Shown here piece after piece: positions 47,202-57,443 of a stretch of 64,000 nucleotides of DNA. Under the pieces are notes generated by a model. The model was given only the letters and a program-made list of their open reading frames with translations, was not told the origin of the DNA and did no database searches. Position 1 is the first letter of the stretch. Each line of letters starts with the position of its first letter. A program made the translations under genes and the position numbers. This stretch comes from Komagataeibacter swingsii (GTDB lineage Bacteria; Pseudomonadota; Alphaproteobacteria; Acetobacterales; Acetobacteraceae), in assembly GCF_003207895.1 (NCBI RefSeq), contig NZ_NKUB01000003.1, positions 62,001 through 126,000 on the forward strand, written 5' to 3'.

Positions 47202-48227
47202 ATGAACGAACCCGCAGACCTGATCACCGCCGCAGCGGACGCCAACGGTACGCCGCTTCCCGACATCTCGGCCGTGTCCGCCCCCGACCTGCAGGTTTCG
47301 GCGCGCGACGTGTTCGGTATCGACAGCGACATGAAGGTACCCGCCTTCTCGGTCCGCACCGACCACGTGCCCGACATCGACCCGTCCTACAAATTCGACC
47401 ATGACACCACGCTGGCCATCCTGGCGGGGTTTGCGTTCAACCGCCGCGTCATGGTCCAGGGCTATCACGGCACGGGCAAGTCGTCCCATATCGAACAGGT
47501 GGCGGCACGGCTGAACTGGCCCAGCGTGCGCATCAACCTCGACAGCCACATCTCGCGCATCGACCTGATCGGCAAGGACGCGATCGTGCTGAAGGACGGC
47601 CAGCAGATCACCGAATTCCGCGAGGGCCTGCTGCCATGGGGCCTGCAGCACCCGTGCGCGCTGGTGTTTGACGAATACGATGCCGGCCGCCCCGACGTGA
47701 TGTTCGTGATCCAGCGCGTGCTGGAAATCGAGGGCCACCTGACGCTGCTGGACCAGAACCGGGTCATCCGCCCGCATCCCTTCTTCCGCCTGTTCGCCAC
47801 CGCCAACACGGTGGGCCTGGGCGATACGACGGGCCTGTACCACGGCACGCAGCAGATCAACCAGGGCCAGATGGACCGCTGGAATATCGTGACCACCCTG
47901 AACTACCTGCCGCATGCGCAGGAAACGGCCATCGTGATGGCCAAGATGGGCATCGACCCCAAAAAGGACGAGGCCGGGCGCAAGCGGGTGGAAAGCATGG
48001 TGGCGCTGGCGGACCTGACACGCTCGGGCTTCATCGCGGGGGATATCTCCACCGTCATGTCGCCGCGCACGGTCATAAGCTGGGCCGAGAACTTCCGTAT
48101 CTTCAACGATCTTGCCTTTGCGTTCCGCGTTACCTTCCTCAACAAGTGCGACGAGGCGGAGCGCCCGACGGTGGCGGAATATTACCAGCGCTGCTTCAAC
48201 GCCAGTCCGCTGGCGCCCAGGGGCTGA
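47202..48227 (+). CDS. cobS: cobaltochelatase subunit CobS
   Basis: The 341-residue MoxR-type AAA+ protein carries [15 protein letters not shown] at the N terminus, Walker [11 protein letters not shown], Walker [13 protein letters not shown] and the sensor region [20 protein letters not shown]. CobS and CobT drive ATP-dependent cobalt insertion by CobN in aerobic B12 synthesis. cobN is not in this window. It lies 18 bp before cobT in the same operon. The 47046-47201 gap shows no gene. Confidence 0.94.
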   Translation: MNEPADLITAAADANGTPLPDISAVSAPDLQVSARDVFGIDSDMKVPAFSVRTDHVPDIDPSYKFDHDTTLAILAGFAFNRRVMVQGYHGTGKSSHIEQVAARLNWPSVRINLDSHISRIDLIGKDAIVLKDGQQITEFREGLLPWGLQHPCALVFDEYDAGRPDVMFVIQRVLEIEGHLTLLDQNRVIRPHPFFRLFATANTVGLGDTTGLYHGTQQINQGQMDRWNIVTTLNYLPHAQETAIVMAKMGIDPKKDEAGRKRVESMVALADLTRSGFIAGDISTVMSPRTVISWAENFRIFNDLAFAFRVTFLNKCDEAERPTVAEYYQRCFNASPLAPRG

Positions 48228-48245
48228 TGACAGGGCAGGCAAGGC

Positions 48246-50141
48246 ATGCGTGAGAACCGGAAAAAACCCCCTACCCCACAGGCCGAGCAGGAAGCCCGCC
48301 AGGCCGAGGGCTTCAAGCGCGCGACGGTTGGCGCCGTGCGCGCGCTGGGCGGTCAGGCGCAGGCCGAGGTCTCGTTCCTCAATGGCCCGGTGCCGTCGGG
48401 GGCTTCGGTTACCGGCACGCATGTCCGCCTGCCCCACCCGTCACGGCGGATGACGGAGGCCGAAGTGACCCGCATGCGGGGCGCGGCCGATGCCGCCGCC
48501 CTGCGCCTGCGCCATCATGACGTGGCGCTGCACGACAGCGCCAGCCCGCCCCCGGGCGAGGCGCGTGAAGTCTATGACGTGCTGGAACAGGCACGGGTCG
48601 AAAGCCTTGGCGCGCGGCATATGGCCGGGGTTGCGGCCAACCTTGACGCCCGCCTGGCGCAGGAATGCACCGATATGGGGCTGGACCGCCTGCCCAGCCA
48701 TACGAAACTGCCGACCCCGGTTGCCCTCGGGCTGCTGGCGCGCGCGCGCATGTCGGGCCGCCCGGTGCCCGCTTCCATGCGTGACCTCATGAAGGCTTGG
48801 TCCGACAGCCTGCCGCCTGCCGCCCTGCGCGCGTTGGATGAAATGGTGACGCGGCAGGACAGCCAGCGCGATTTCGCGCAGGCCGCGCGCAGGCTGCTCA
48901 TGGCCTGTGACCTGATGCAGCAGGACACCACGCCGGACGAAGTGGCCGATGATGGCACGTCCGAAGCGGAAGCCGCCAGTAGCGAAAACGAGGAAGAGAC
49001 CGACGACACCACGCCCGAGCCACAGGACGAAGGGCCGGAGGAAGACGACAATTCCCTGCCCATGCAGATGTCGCAGGGCACGGGCGCTGGTGATGAAGAC
49101 CCCGATGACGGCGAACAGGGCGGGTCGGCCAGCGGGTCGGAAGAAGCCGGCGGCCCCGGTGAGAACGAGGCGGAGGCGGCTGAATCCTCCCCCACCTATC
49201 ACCCCTTCACCACCGTGTATGACGAGGAAACAGCCGCCGAGGACCTGTGCGACGCGGAGGAACTGTTCCGCCTGCGCCAGACGCTGGACCAGCAGCTTGT
49301 CAGCATGCAGGGCGTGGTGTCCAAGCTGGCCAACCGCCTGCAGCGCAAGCTTATGGCGCAGCAGACGCGCGCGTGGGAATTCGACCTTGAGGAAGGGATG
49401 CTGGATGCGGGCCGCCTGTCGCGCATCGTGGTCAATCCCATGCTGTCCCTGTCGTACAAGCGCGAACGCGATACCGATTTCCGCGATACGGTCGTCACCC
49501 TGCTGATCGACAATTCGGGGTCCATGCGTGGGCGGCCGATTTCGGTGGCCGCCATGTGTGGCGACATCCTGGCCCGCACGCTGGAACGCTGCGCGGTGAA
49601 GGTGGAGGTGCTGGGCTTCACCACCCGCGCGTGGAAGGGCGGCCGCAGCCGCGAGCTGTGGATACAGGAGGGCAAGCCCGAAAATCCGGGTCGGCTGAAC
49701 GACCTGCGCCACATCATCTACAAGGCCGCCGACGTGCCGTGGCGGCGCGCGCGGCGCAACCTTGGCCTGATGCTGCGTGAAGGACTGCTGAAGGAAAACA
49801 TTGATGGCGAGGCCCTGCTGTGGGCGCAGCGGCGCCTGGCCGCGCGGCCCGAAGGCAGGCGCATCCTGATGGTGATTTCCGATGGCGCGCCGGTGGATGA
49901 CAGCACGCTGTCGGCCAATCCGGGGTCGTATCTGGAAAACCACCTGCGCGAAGTCATCGCGCATATCGAAACGCGCACCAGCACCGAACTGCTGGCCATC
50001 GGCATCGGCCATGACGTGACGCGCTATTACCGCCGCGCCGTGACCATCACTGACCCCGAGGAACTGGGCGGTACCATGATGAAGAAACTGTCCGAACTGT
50101 TTGAGGAAGAAGCCGCGCGCGGCCGCAGGCGCGGCGGCTGA
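48246..50141 (+). CDS. cobT: cobaltochelatase subunit CobT
   Basis: The 631-residue protein has the CobT order: N-terminal helical domain ([18 protein letters not shown]), a long acidic middle section rich in Asp and Glu, and a C-terminal von Willebrand factor A domain with MIDAS motif DNSGSMRG and [12 protein letters not shown]. It forms the chaperone-like complex with CobS. Length is close to the family norm. A terminator follows directly. Confidence 0.94.
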   Translation: MRENRKKPPTPQAEQEARQAEGFKRATVGAVRALGGQAQAEVSFLNGPVPSGASVTGTHVRLPHPSRRMTEAEVTRMRGAADAAALRLRHHDVALHDSASPPPGEAREVYDVLEQARVESLGARHMAGVAANLDARLAQECTDMGLDRLPSHTKLPTPVALGLLARARMSGRPVPASMRDLMKAWSDSLPPAALRALDEMVTRQDSQRDFAQAARRLLMACDLMQQDTTPDEVADDGTSEAEAASSENEEETDDTTPEPQDEGPEEDDNSLPMQMSQGTGAGDEDPDDGEQGGSASGSEEAGGPGENEAEAAESSPTYHPFTTVYDEETAAEDLCDAEELFRLRQTLDQQLVSMQGVVSKLANRLQRKLMAQQTRAWEFDLEEGMLDAGRLSRIVVNPMLSLSYKRERDTDFRDTVVTLLIDNSGSMRGRPISVAAMCGDILARTLERCAVKVEVLGFTTRAWKGGRSRELWIQEGKPENPGRLNDLRHIIYKAADVPWRRARRNLGLMLREGLLKENIDGEALLWAQRRLAARPEGRRILMVISDGAPVDDSTLSANPGSYLENHLREVIAHIETRTSTELLAIGIGHDVTRYYRRAVTITDPEELGGTMMKKLSELFEEEAARGRRRGG

Positions 50142-50148
50142 GTCCCCT

Positions 50149-50179
50149 GCCCCGCCCCGGTTGTATGGCGGGGCTTTTT
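50149..50179 (+). terminator. intrinsic terminator of cobST
   Basis: GCCCCGCC and GGCGGGGC form an 8-bp GC stem around a 10-base loop, followed by TTTTTC. It begins 8 bases after the cobT stop. Confidence 0.88.
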
Positions 50180-50202
50180 CAAGTCAGCCTGCAAAACACC
50201 CT

Positions 50203-50295
50203 GAAAATTAAAGAAGTTTTTGGTGAAGCTTTTTTCAAAAAGCTTCAGGAAACGCCGCCTTTTTGGAAAAAAGACGGCGCCCAAAAACTTTTATT
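50203..50295 (+). repeat. core-only nested-palindrome element (copy D)
   Basis: AAAATTAAAGAAGTTTTTGGTG opens the copy (two parts: left arm segment and inner arm); then come a GAAGCTTTTTTC...AAAAAGCTTC hairpin, a GCCGCC/GACGGC hairpin with one mismatch, and CCCAAAAACTTTTATT. The outer terminal repeats are missing. The right end supplies the TAA stop of the decarboxylase gene on the minus strand. Confidence 0.8.
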
Positions 50296-51727
50296 AACCT
50301 GCCGTCAGCCGGCGGTCCGCAAGCTCCAGCAGCGCATCCAGCATGCGGTCCACATCCGCATTGGTGGTGCGGTGGTTGACGATGGCCGCGCGTATGGCCT
50401 TGTGCCCGTTGATGACGGTGGTCGAAGGGGCCGCGATCCCGCTTTCATGCAGGTCCTTCACCACCTCCCCATTGAAATGGTCCAGGTCGGCCACCGGCGC
50501 GATGATGCGGAAGCACACGATGTTCAGCGTAACCGGGGCCAGCAGTTGCAGGCGTGGATTGGTTTCCACCCGGTCCGCTAGATGCCGGGCGATGGCGCAG
50601 CAGTTGGCGATCATGTTCCCCATGCCATCCGCGCCATAGGTTCCCAGCGTCATCCAGACCTTCAGCGCGCGGAACCCGCGTGACAGGTCAGGCCCAAGGT
50701 CGCAGTACCATGGCGCGTTGGTGGCAAGGCCCCGGTCCTCGCGCGCAAGGTAGGCGCGTGACTGGGCGAAGGCTGCAGCCTGCGCGCCGGGACGGCGGAC
50801 AAGGATGCAGCCCGCGTCGTACTGCACCTGCGCCCATTTATGGAAATCAAAGGCCACGCTATCGGCGCGCTCCAGCCCCCGCAGGCCGGGCCGCAACGTA
50901 TCGGACAGCATGGCCAGCGCGCCAAACGCGCCATCGACATGGAACCAGATATCTTCCCGCGCCGCGATATCGGCCAGCGTATTCAGGTCATCAATCGCCC
51001 CGGTATCCACCGTACCCGCTGTGCCGATCACCATGAACGGTTCCAGCCCCGCCGCGCGGTCGCGGGCGATGGCGCGTTCCAGTTCGGGCATGATCATGCG
51101 GTTGTCCGGCCCTACCGGGATCACGCGCAGGGCGTCGGTGCCCAGCCCCGTCAGGTCGAACGCGCGCGCGATGCAGCCATGGGCGGTGGCGGCGGCATAG
51201 CCCACCAGCCGGCGCGTGCCCACGCCACGTGCGCGCATCTCCAGGCCATCTGGCACGGCGCGGCTGGCGGTGATGACGGCAATCATGTTCGCCATGGACG
51301 ACCCGGTGACCAGAAGCCCGGTGGTGGTGCCGGGAAAGCCGCACATCTCGGCGGCCCAGCGGATGATCTCGCGCTCGACCTCGATCGGGGCATGGTCCCG
51401 GCCGCCGCAATTCGCGTTCAGCCCGCCCACCAGCAGTTCCGACAGCATGCCGACCGCCGTGCCGCCCCCATGCACCCAGCCCATGAAGCCGGGATGCACG
51501 TTGCCGGTGGAATAGGGTTCGACCAGTTCGCGGAAACGGGCGTACAGGTCTTCCGGCGGGGTGGGGCCATGCGGCAGGCCGGTCCGCAACCGCGCGCGCA
51601 GGGCCTCGGGCATGGGCTGCCAGACCGGGCGGTCACGCAGGGTGGACAGGCGGTCGATCATGTCATCCACCATCTGGTGGCCAAGGGCGCGCAGCCCATC
51701 CCAGTTGTCCGGATCCAGTCCTGTCAT
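50294..51727 (-). CDS. PLP-dependent group II amino-acid decarboxylase
   Basis: The 477-residue protein belongs to the aromatic-L-amino-acid/glutamate decarboxylase group: STGNVHPGFMGWVHGGGTA, LLVTGSSMANMIAV, DIWFHVDGAFGALAML and the PLP lysine in FDFHKWAQVQYDAG. The substrate (tyrosine, tryptophan, phenylalanine or another) cannot be read from sequence by eye. The preferred start is ATG at 51727, preceded by GGAGAGAG; a TTG further upstream is less likely. The stop codon lies within repeat copy D. Confidence 0.87.
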   Translation of the reverse strand: MTGLDPDNWDGLRALGHQMVDDMIDRLSTLRDRPVWQPMPEALRARLRTGLPHGPTPPEDLYARFRELVEPYSTGNVHPGFMGWVHGGGTAVGMLSELLVGGLNANCGGRDHAPIEVEREIIRWAAEMCGFPGTTTGLLVTGSSMANMIAVITASRAVPDGLEMRARGVGTRRLVGYAAATAHGCIARAFDLTGLGTDALRVIPVGPDNRMIMPELERAIARDRAAGLEPFMVIGTAGTVDTGAIDDLNTLADIAAREDIWFHVDGAFGALAMLSDTLRPGLRGLERADSVAFDFHKWAQVQYDAGCILVRRPGAQAAAFAQSRAYLAREDRGLATNAPWYCDLGPDLSRGFRALKVWMTLGTYGADGMGNMIANCCAIARHLADRVETNPRLQLLAPVTLNIVCFRIIAPVADLDHFNGEVVKDLHESGIAAPSTTVINGHKAIRAAIVNHRTTNADVDRMLDALLELADRRLTAG

Positions 51728-51824
51728 CTCTCTCCACCATTCATGCGGTTGCAGGGCCAATATGGCCTGTCTGGCGTGCCTACATACCGGGCCGTACGGA
51801 TATGCGCGAGGGGGAATGACCCGC

Positions 51825-52781
51825 TCAGTCCCCGTCCCCGCGCGCGCCCATGCGCCGGGCCAGCGTCGCGCATGCGAAAAGCTGGACCTGATGGTAGATC
51901 ATCAGCGGCAGGACAATTAGCCCGACATCATCAGGCGAAAACAGCACGCTGGCGATCGGCACCCCCGATGCCAGTGATTTCTTGGACCCGCAGAACACGA
52001 TGGCGATCCGGTCCCCACGGGGAAAGCGGCCCAGCCATCCCGTCAGCAGGGTCAGCCCCAGCACGATCGCCAGCAGCCCCGCGTCCACCACGCCCACGCG
52101 GCCAAGCTGCAATGGTGGCAGGCGATGCCACAGCCCCTGGGTCACGGCTTCGCTGAAGGCGGTATAGACTACGATGAGGATCGATCCCCGGTCGGAAAAG
52201 GACAGCAGTTTCTTATGCCGGTGCGCCCATTCCCCGATCCATGGCTGGGCCACCTGCCCCGCGATGAAGGGCACCAGCAGTTGCAGCACGATGGGCATGA
52301 TCCCCCCGCCACTGCTGCCGGCGTGCCGGCCGAATACGATGCCGACCAGAAGCGGGGCCAGGAAAATGCCCAGTATGTTGGACAGCGTGGCCGAACAGAT
52401 GGCGGCGGCCACGTTCCCCCGCGCGATGGAGGTGAACGCGATGGATGACTGCACCGTTGACGGCAGGCAGCACAGGAACAGGACGCCCGTCCACATGGAT
52501 GCATCCAGCATGCCCGGCAGCACCGCGTGCAGTGCCATGCCCAGCAGGGGAAACATGACGAACGTGCATGACAGGATGGCAAGATGGATTCGCCACCCCA
52601 GCATCCCCTCCATCACCGCGCGGCGCGACAGGCGGGCGCCCTGCAGGAAGAACATGTTCGCGATCATGATGATGGCAAGGATATTGAATACCCTGGCCCC
52701 CACCCCGTGGCAGGGCAGCACGCTTGCCAGCGCCACGGTGGCCAGCAAGCAAGCCAGGAAGGAATCAATCCGGCGCAGCAT
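51825..52781 (-). CDS. bile acid:sodium symporter-like (SBF) transporter
   Basis: This 318-residue protein has nine to ten predicted transmembrane helices and the YfeH/SBF-like sequence CCLPSTVQSSIAFTSIARGN, ICSATLSNILGIFLAPLL and FCGSKKSLASGVPIASVLF. Members are predicted Na+-coupled carriers; most bacterial substrates are unknown. It is followed 97 bp downstream by the decarboxylase gene on the same strand, so co-expression is possible. Confidence 0.86.
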   Translation of the reverse strand: MLRRIDSFLACLLATVALASVLPCHGVGARVFNILAIIMIANMFFLQGARLSRRAVMEGMLGWRIHLAILSCTFVMFPLLGMALHAVLPGMLDASMWTGVLFLCCLPSTVQSSIAFTSIARGNVAAAICSATLSNILGIFLAPLLVGIVFGRHAGSSGGGIMPIVLQLLVPFIAGQVAQPWIGEWAHRHKKLLSFSDRGSILIVVYTAFSEAVTQGLWHRLPPLQLGRVGVVDAGLLAIVLGLTLLTGWLGRFPRGDRIAIVFCGSKKSLASGVPIASVLFSPDDVGLIVLPLMIYHQVQLFACATLARRMGARGDGD

Positions 52782-52870
52782 GGGCCAATGAGTACAAATG
52801 TTTCATCATGGCGGTGGGCATATCATACCCGATTGCATCAGGCGCGTAATCACGCCAACTTGTGCCGCAA

Positions 52871-53803
52871 ATGAAGAAATTACTCATCACCACCGCCCTC
52901 GCGGCCCTGTCCTGCATCGGGTCGGCCGGGGCCTCGGCCCTTCCCGGCACGTGTGGCCATGTACAGGTGGCCAGCAGCCAGCCCCGTGGCGACAGCACGC
53001 TGGCCGGTCATGGCTATGACCTGGCGCTGGCAGGGGGCGCGGACCAGACGTTTCATGCCACCGACATTGCAGCCAGCGGCACCGGGCTTGGTCCGCAGGC
53101 GCTGCGCGATATGGAGGACGTGGCCTCCCTCGTCATGCTGGCGACGCTGACGGGCCATCATTCCCAGGGCTGCGCGCAGGATTATTTCATCTCCGCCGCC
53201 ACCCCCATCATGGACGGGCTGCGCGCGGGCCGCAGCTATGACCTGACATGGCAGGGCGGCGTACTGACCAATGGGGGGACAAAACTGTCCTTCCGCCGGG
53301 CGCACCTGCATCTGGCTGGTGCCAAAAGCGACAGCGCCCCGGCCACGCTGACATTGGACACACAGGGCATCGGCATAACCGGCACGCATAATACGCTACT
53401 GGCCAGCGCATTGCCGCAGCAGGCCACGGCCAATGCCTCGGTACCCAGTGATTCGCTGGTGCCGCTGGCCGCCGCCATAGCCGGCCACCCGCCGGAAAAC
53501 GTACGCGTGCCCCTGCATGTCGCATCGCTGAACGCGCAGCGCGGGACCATGCAGATCACGGGCAATGGCGACGCCAACCTGACCGGCAATACCGATGCGT
53601 CATCCGCCACAGGCCACATACAGGTGCAGAACCTTGACGCCGTGATCGAGACCCTGCGCAATGCGGGGCAGACGCGGGCCAGCGCGGCGCTGATCCTGGC
53701 CAAGCTGTTCGGCCACAAGGCGGCAGCCGGTGGTACGTCATGGGATGTAAGCTGGGAAGGCGGCGTGATGACCGTCAACCACATTCCCCTGCCCATCCGT
53801 TGA
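52871..53803 (+). CDS. exported protein of unknown function, beta-rich
   Basis: The 310-residue protein starts MKKLLITTALAALSCIGSAGASA, a clear signal peptide. The mature protein is rich in Ala, Gly, Thr and Ser with alternating hydrophobic segments (YDLTWQGGVLTNGGTKLSF, DVSWEGGVMTVNHIPLPI), as in AsmA-like or DUF2125-like beta domains; I cannot assign a family. Two cysteines (TCGH, GCAQD) may form a disulfide. A GTG at 52862 is also in frame. It is divergent from the transporter. Confidence 0.75.
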   Translation: MKKLLITTALAALSCIGSAGASALPGTCGHVQVASSQPRGDSTLAGHGYDLALAGGADQTFHATDIAASGTGLGPQALRDMEDVASLVMLATLTGHHSQGCAQDYFISAATPIMDGLRAGRSYDLTWQGGVLTNGGTKLSFRRAHLHLAGAKSDSAPATLTLDTQGIGITGTHNTLLASALPQQATANASVPSDSLVPLAAAIAGHPPENVRVPLHVASLNAQRGTMQITGNGDANLTGNTDASSATGHIQVQNLDAVIETLRNAGQTRASAALILAKLFGHKAAAGGTSWDVSWEGGVMTVNHIPLPIR

Positions 53804-53823
53804 TACGCGCGCGGAAGTAATCG

Positions 53824-53869
53824 AAGTTTCCGGGTGCCGCCTTTTTCAAAAAGCTTCACCAAGAACTTC
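53824..53869 (-). repeat. degraded nested-palindrome element (copy E)
   Basis: AAGTTTCCGGGTG and CACCAAGAACTT form the inner arms in reverse orientation. Between them GCCGCCTTTTTCAAAAAGCTTC fuses half of each internal hairpin, as if the middle were deleted. It lies in the 157-bp gap between the secreted protein gene and convergent mfd; the rest of that gap shows nothing clear. Confidence 0.65.
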
Positions 53870-53960
53870 CATAATATTTCACGCGCTTCCATGCCCGGAC
53901 CCGGCACCGTACAGCGCAGGATACGGATATTTTCGCACCCTGCGCTGGCGGGCGGGCTGT

Positions 53961-56900
53961 TCAGGCCGGGATGCTGGCATCCTCCCGCGCCAGCCTGAGC
54001 AGCGCCGTCAGCACCTTGCGCGCCTGCGTGATCCGCTGGGCGTTGGTCATTTCGCGTATGATCGCAAGCTTGTGGTCGGGGCGCAGGCGGACATTGGCTT
54101 CCTTCTGCCTTGCAATCCACGCCACCAGCCCCGCCGGGTTGGCGAACGTATTGCCACGGAACTGGATGACCATGCCCTTGGGGCCTGCCTCCAGCCGTTC
54201 CACCCCGGCCTCGCGGCACATGCGCTTGAGGGTGACGACATCCAGCAGGTTGCGCACCTCGTCGGGCAGCGTGCCGAAGCGGTCCACCAGTTCGGCTTCC
54301 ATCGCCTCGACCTCCGCATCATTGGCCAGCGCCGCGATGCGGCGGTACAGGCCAAGGCGCACCGGCAGGTCGGTGACATAGGTGTCAGGGATCAGCACCG
54401 GCAGGCCAAGGATGATGTTGGGGGTCCAGTCGCGATCCTGCAGCTTGCGCCGCCCTTTTTCGGTGCGCAGGTCGGCTACCGCATCTTCCAGCATCTGCTG
54501 GTACAGCTCGATGCCCACTTCACGGATATGGCCCGACTGTTCATCGCCCAGCAGGTTGCCAGCCCCACGCAGGTCAAGGTCGTGGGACGCCAGCGTGAAT
54601 CCCGCGCCCAGCGTATCCAGCGTCTGCATGACTTCCAGCCGCTTCTGCGCCGCCGCCGACAGCACATGTGTCTGTGGCCATGTAAGGTAGGCATAGCCAC
54701 GCTGCTTGCCGCGCCCCACGCGCCCGCGCAACTGGTAGAGCTGGCCCAGCCCGAACATGTCGGCACGGTGGATGATCAGCGTGTTGACCGCGGGCATGTC
54801 CAGCCCGCTTTCCACGATGTTGGTGGACAGCAGGATGTCATATTTGCCGTCACTGAACTCGGTCATGACCCGTTCCAGTTCGGTCGGCGTCAGGCGGCCA
54901 TGGGCCTGTACCAGCCGGGCGTCGGGCACGATTTCGTGCAGGCGCGCGGCCATGCGGTCGAGGTCCTCGATACGCGGCACGACGCAGAACACCTGCCCGC
55001 CACGGAAGCGCTCGCGCTGGATCGCCTCGCGGATCACCACGCTGTCGAACGGCATGATGAAGGTGCGCACCGCCAGCCGGTCGGTGGGGGGCGTTGCGAT
55101 CAGGCTCATCTCGCGCACGCCGGTCAGCGCCAGTTGCAGCGTGCGTGGCAGCGGGGTGGCGGACAGCGTCAGCACATGCACGTCTTCGCGCAGGGCCTTC
55201 AGCTTTTCCTTGTGGGCCACGCCGAAATGCTGTTCCTCATCGACGATCAGCAGCCCGAGATCGGCGAATTTGACGGTCTTGGCCAGCAGGGCATGCGTGC
55301 CGATCACGATATTGACCGTGCCATCGGCCAGCCCCTTGCGCACGGCGGTCGCCTCCTTGGGCGTGACCATGCGCGAAAGCTGCGCCACATTGACCGGCAG
55401 CCCGGCAAAGCGGGCGGAGAACGTGCGGTAATGCTGGCGTGCCAGCAGCGTGGTCGGCACCACCACCGCCACCTGCGCACCCGACATGGCGGCGACGAAG
55501 GCGGCGCGCAGGGCGACTTCCGTCTTGCCAAAGCCCACATCGCCACAGACCAGCCGGTCCATCGGCCTGCCCGATGCCATGTCATCCAGCACGTCGGCAA
55601 TGGCGCGGGACTGGTCCTCGGTCTCGACAAAGGGGAAGCGGGCGCAGAATTCATCCCACATCCCGTCCTCTGGCGTCAGCGCGGGCGCTTCGCGCAGGGC
55701 GCGCGCGGCCGCCGTGCGGATCAGTTCACCCGCCATGTCGCGGATGCGCTGCTTCATCTTCGCCTTGCGCGACTGCCACGACGCGCCACCCAGCCTGTCC
55801 AGCGCCACGTGGGCCTGATCCGAGCCGAAGCGGCTGAGCAGTTCGATATTCTCGACCGGCAGGAACAGCTTTTCATTGCCGTCATAGATCAGGCGCAGGC
55901 AGTCATGCGGCGCCGTGCCCACGCCAATCGTCTCCAGCCCGTCATAGCGGCCGATGCCGTAATCCTGATGGACGATCAGGTCACCTTCGGCAATTTCCGA
56001 TGCCTCGGATATGAACTGGTCCGCCTTCTTGCGGCGGCGCGGCGGGCGGGAAATCCGCTCGCCCAACAGGTCCTGCTCGGACACGAAGGCCACGTTGTCG
56101 GCCACGAAGCCACGGTCCAGCCCCAGCGTCAGCAGGCCGACGATGCCGGGCCTCAGCTTCTGGGCCTCTTTCCAGGTGGCGCAGGTCTGCACCGGCAGGC
56201 GGTATTCACGCAGCAGCACGCCAATGCGTTCGCATGATCCCCGGCTCCATGCCGTGACGTAGGCGCGACGGCCCGTCTGGGACCATTCCTCCACCTTCGC
56301 ATGCAGCATGGGGAAGACGTTTTCACGCCCATCGGTCACGGTTTTGGCGAACATCTGGCCGGGCCGGCCGCCCGCATCCATGCCCGGCGCGCCGTCAGGC
56401 TGGGCGAAGGGCATGAACACCACGGCCTTGCGCCCCGCGATCATCGCATCCCACCCCTTGCGGTCGAGATACATGAGGTGCGGCGGCAGCGGGCGGTAGG
56501 GTACCTCGCCTTCGCGCGTCGGCTGCTTGCGGGCGTCGTAATGGTCGGCAATCATTTCCAGCCGGGTGGCCAGCACTTCCTCTGCCTGGTTGGCCAGCGA
56601 TATGGACACGCCGGGCAGGTAGTCCACCAGCGTTTCCATCTGTTCATGGAACAGGGGCAGCCAGTGCTCCATGCCCGCATGGCGCCTGCCTTCGGATATG
56701 TGCTGGTACAGCGGGTCACTGGCGGCGGCAGGGCCGAACAGGTCGCGCCAGCCGGTACGAAAGCGGGATATGGAGGCGGGATCAAGGCTGAAATCCGCCA
56801 CCGGCCGCATGGTCAGGCTGTCGATCTTCGCGGTTGAACGCTGGGTGCCGGGGTCGAAGCGGCGGATGTTCTCCACCTCGTCGCCGAACAGGTCGAGGCG

Positions 56901-57443
56901 GACCGGCTCGCTGTCGCCCGCGGGGAAAATATCGAAAATGCCGCCACGGGTCGCGAACTCGCCCTGGTCCATCACCGTGTCGGTGCGGTTGTAGCCATGT
57001 GCGACCAGCAGTTCCGTGAGCAGCGGCGCATCAAGGCTCTCACCCGCCTTTATGGTGATCGACTGCCCGGCAAAGGCCGCGCGCGGCGGCACGCGCTGGA
57101 CGATCCCCATGACCGTGGTCAGCACGATGCGGGGTGCCGTGGCCTTTTCCAGCAGGCGGGTCAGTGTCGCCACCCGTTCCGCCACGATGGCGGGATTGGG
57201 GGAGACACGGTCATACGGCAGGCAGTCCCAGCCCGGGAAACGCAGGATTTCCGCCCCCGGCGTGACAAAGGCCAGCAGGTCCGCGATGCGCGCCATGGCG
57301 GCATCGTCACGGCAGACATGCAGCACAGGCCCGCCCTGTTCGCCCGCCCTGCGCGCCAGCAGGAAAGCGTCATACCCATCCGGCACGCCCCATACGGGAA
57401 GTGGCGCGCCGGGTGCGAGCGAGAAACCTGCCGTATCGTTCAT
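53961..57443 (-). CDS. mfd: transcription-repair coupling factor Mfd
   Basis: The 1160-residue protein has the Mfd order: UvrB-homology N-terminal part (ILRFPGWDCLPYDRVSP), RNA polymerase-interacting region (EGDLIVHQDYGIGRYDGLE), and SF2 translocase with GDVGFGKTEVALRAAFVA, LLIVDEEQHFGVAHKEKLK and SATPLPRTLQLAL, then the TRCF C-terminal domain (GLPVLIPDTYVTDLPVRLGLYRRI). It removes stalled RNA polymerase and recruits UvrA. It overlaps sdhE by 4 bp. Confidence 0.97.
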   Translation of the reverse strand: MNDTAGFSLAPGAPLPVWGVPDGYDAFLLARRAGEQGGPVLHVCRDDAAMARIADLLAFVTPGAEILRFPGWDCLPYDRVSPNPAIVAERVATLTRLLEKATAPRIVLTTVMGIVQRVPPRAAFAGQSITIKAGESLDAPLLTELLVAHGYNRTDTVMDQGEFATRGGIFDIFPAGDSEPVRLDLFGDEVENIRRFDPGTQRSTAKIDSLTMRPVADFSLDPASISRFRTGWRDLFGPAAASDPLYQHISEGRRHAGMEHWLPLFHEQMETLVDYLPGVSISLANQAEEVLATRLEMIADHYDARKQPTREGEVPYRPLPPHLMYLDRKGWDAMIAGRKAVVFMPFAQPDGAPGMDAGGRPGQMFAKTVTDGRENVFPMLHAKVEEWSQTGRRAYVTAWSRGSCERIGVLLREYRLPVQTCATWKEAQKLRPGIVGLLTLGLDRGFVADNVAFVSEQDLLGERISRPPRRRKKADQFISEASEIAEGDLIVHQDYGIGRYDGLETIGVGTAPHDCLRLIYDGNEKLFLPVENIELLSRFGSDQAHVALDRLGGASWQSRKAKMKQRIRDMAGELIRTAAARALREAPALTPEDGMWDEFCARFPFVETEDQSRAIADVLDDMASGRPMDRLVCGDVGFGKTEVALRAAFVAAMSGAQVAVVVPTTLLARQHYRTFSARFAGLPVNVAQLSRMVTPKEATAVRKGLADGTVNIVIGTHALLAKTVKFADLGLLIVDEEQHFGVAHKEKLKALREDVHVLTLSATPLPRTLQLALTGVREMSLIATPPTDRLAVRTFIMPFDSVVIREAIQRERFRGGQVFCVVPRIEDLDRMAARLHEIVPDARLVQAHGRLTPTELERVMTEFSDGKYDILLSTNIVESGLDMPAVNTLIIHRADMFGLGQLYQLRGRVGRGKQRGYAYLTWPQTHVLSAAAQKRLEVMQTLDTLGAGFTLASHDLDLRGAGNLLGDEQSGHIREVGIELYQQMLEDAVADLRTEKGRRKLQDRDWTPNIILGLPVLIPDTYVTDLPVRLGLYRRIAALANDAEVEAMEAELVDRFGTLPDEVRNLLDVVTLKRMCREAGVERLEAGPKGMVIQFRGNTFANPAGLVAWIARQKEANVRLRPDHKLAIIREMTNAQRITQARKVLTALLRLAREDASIPA

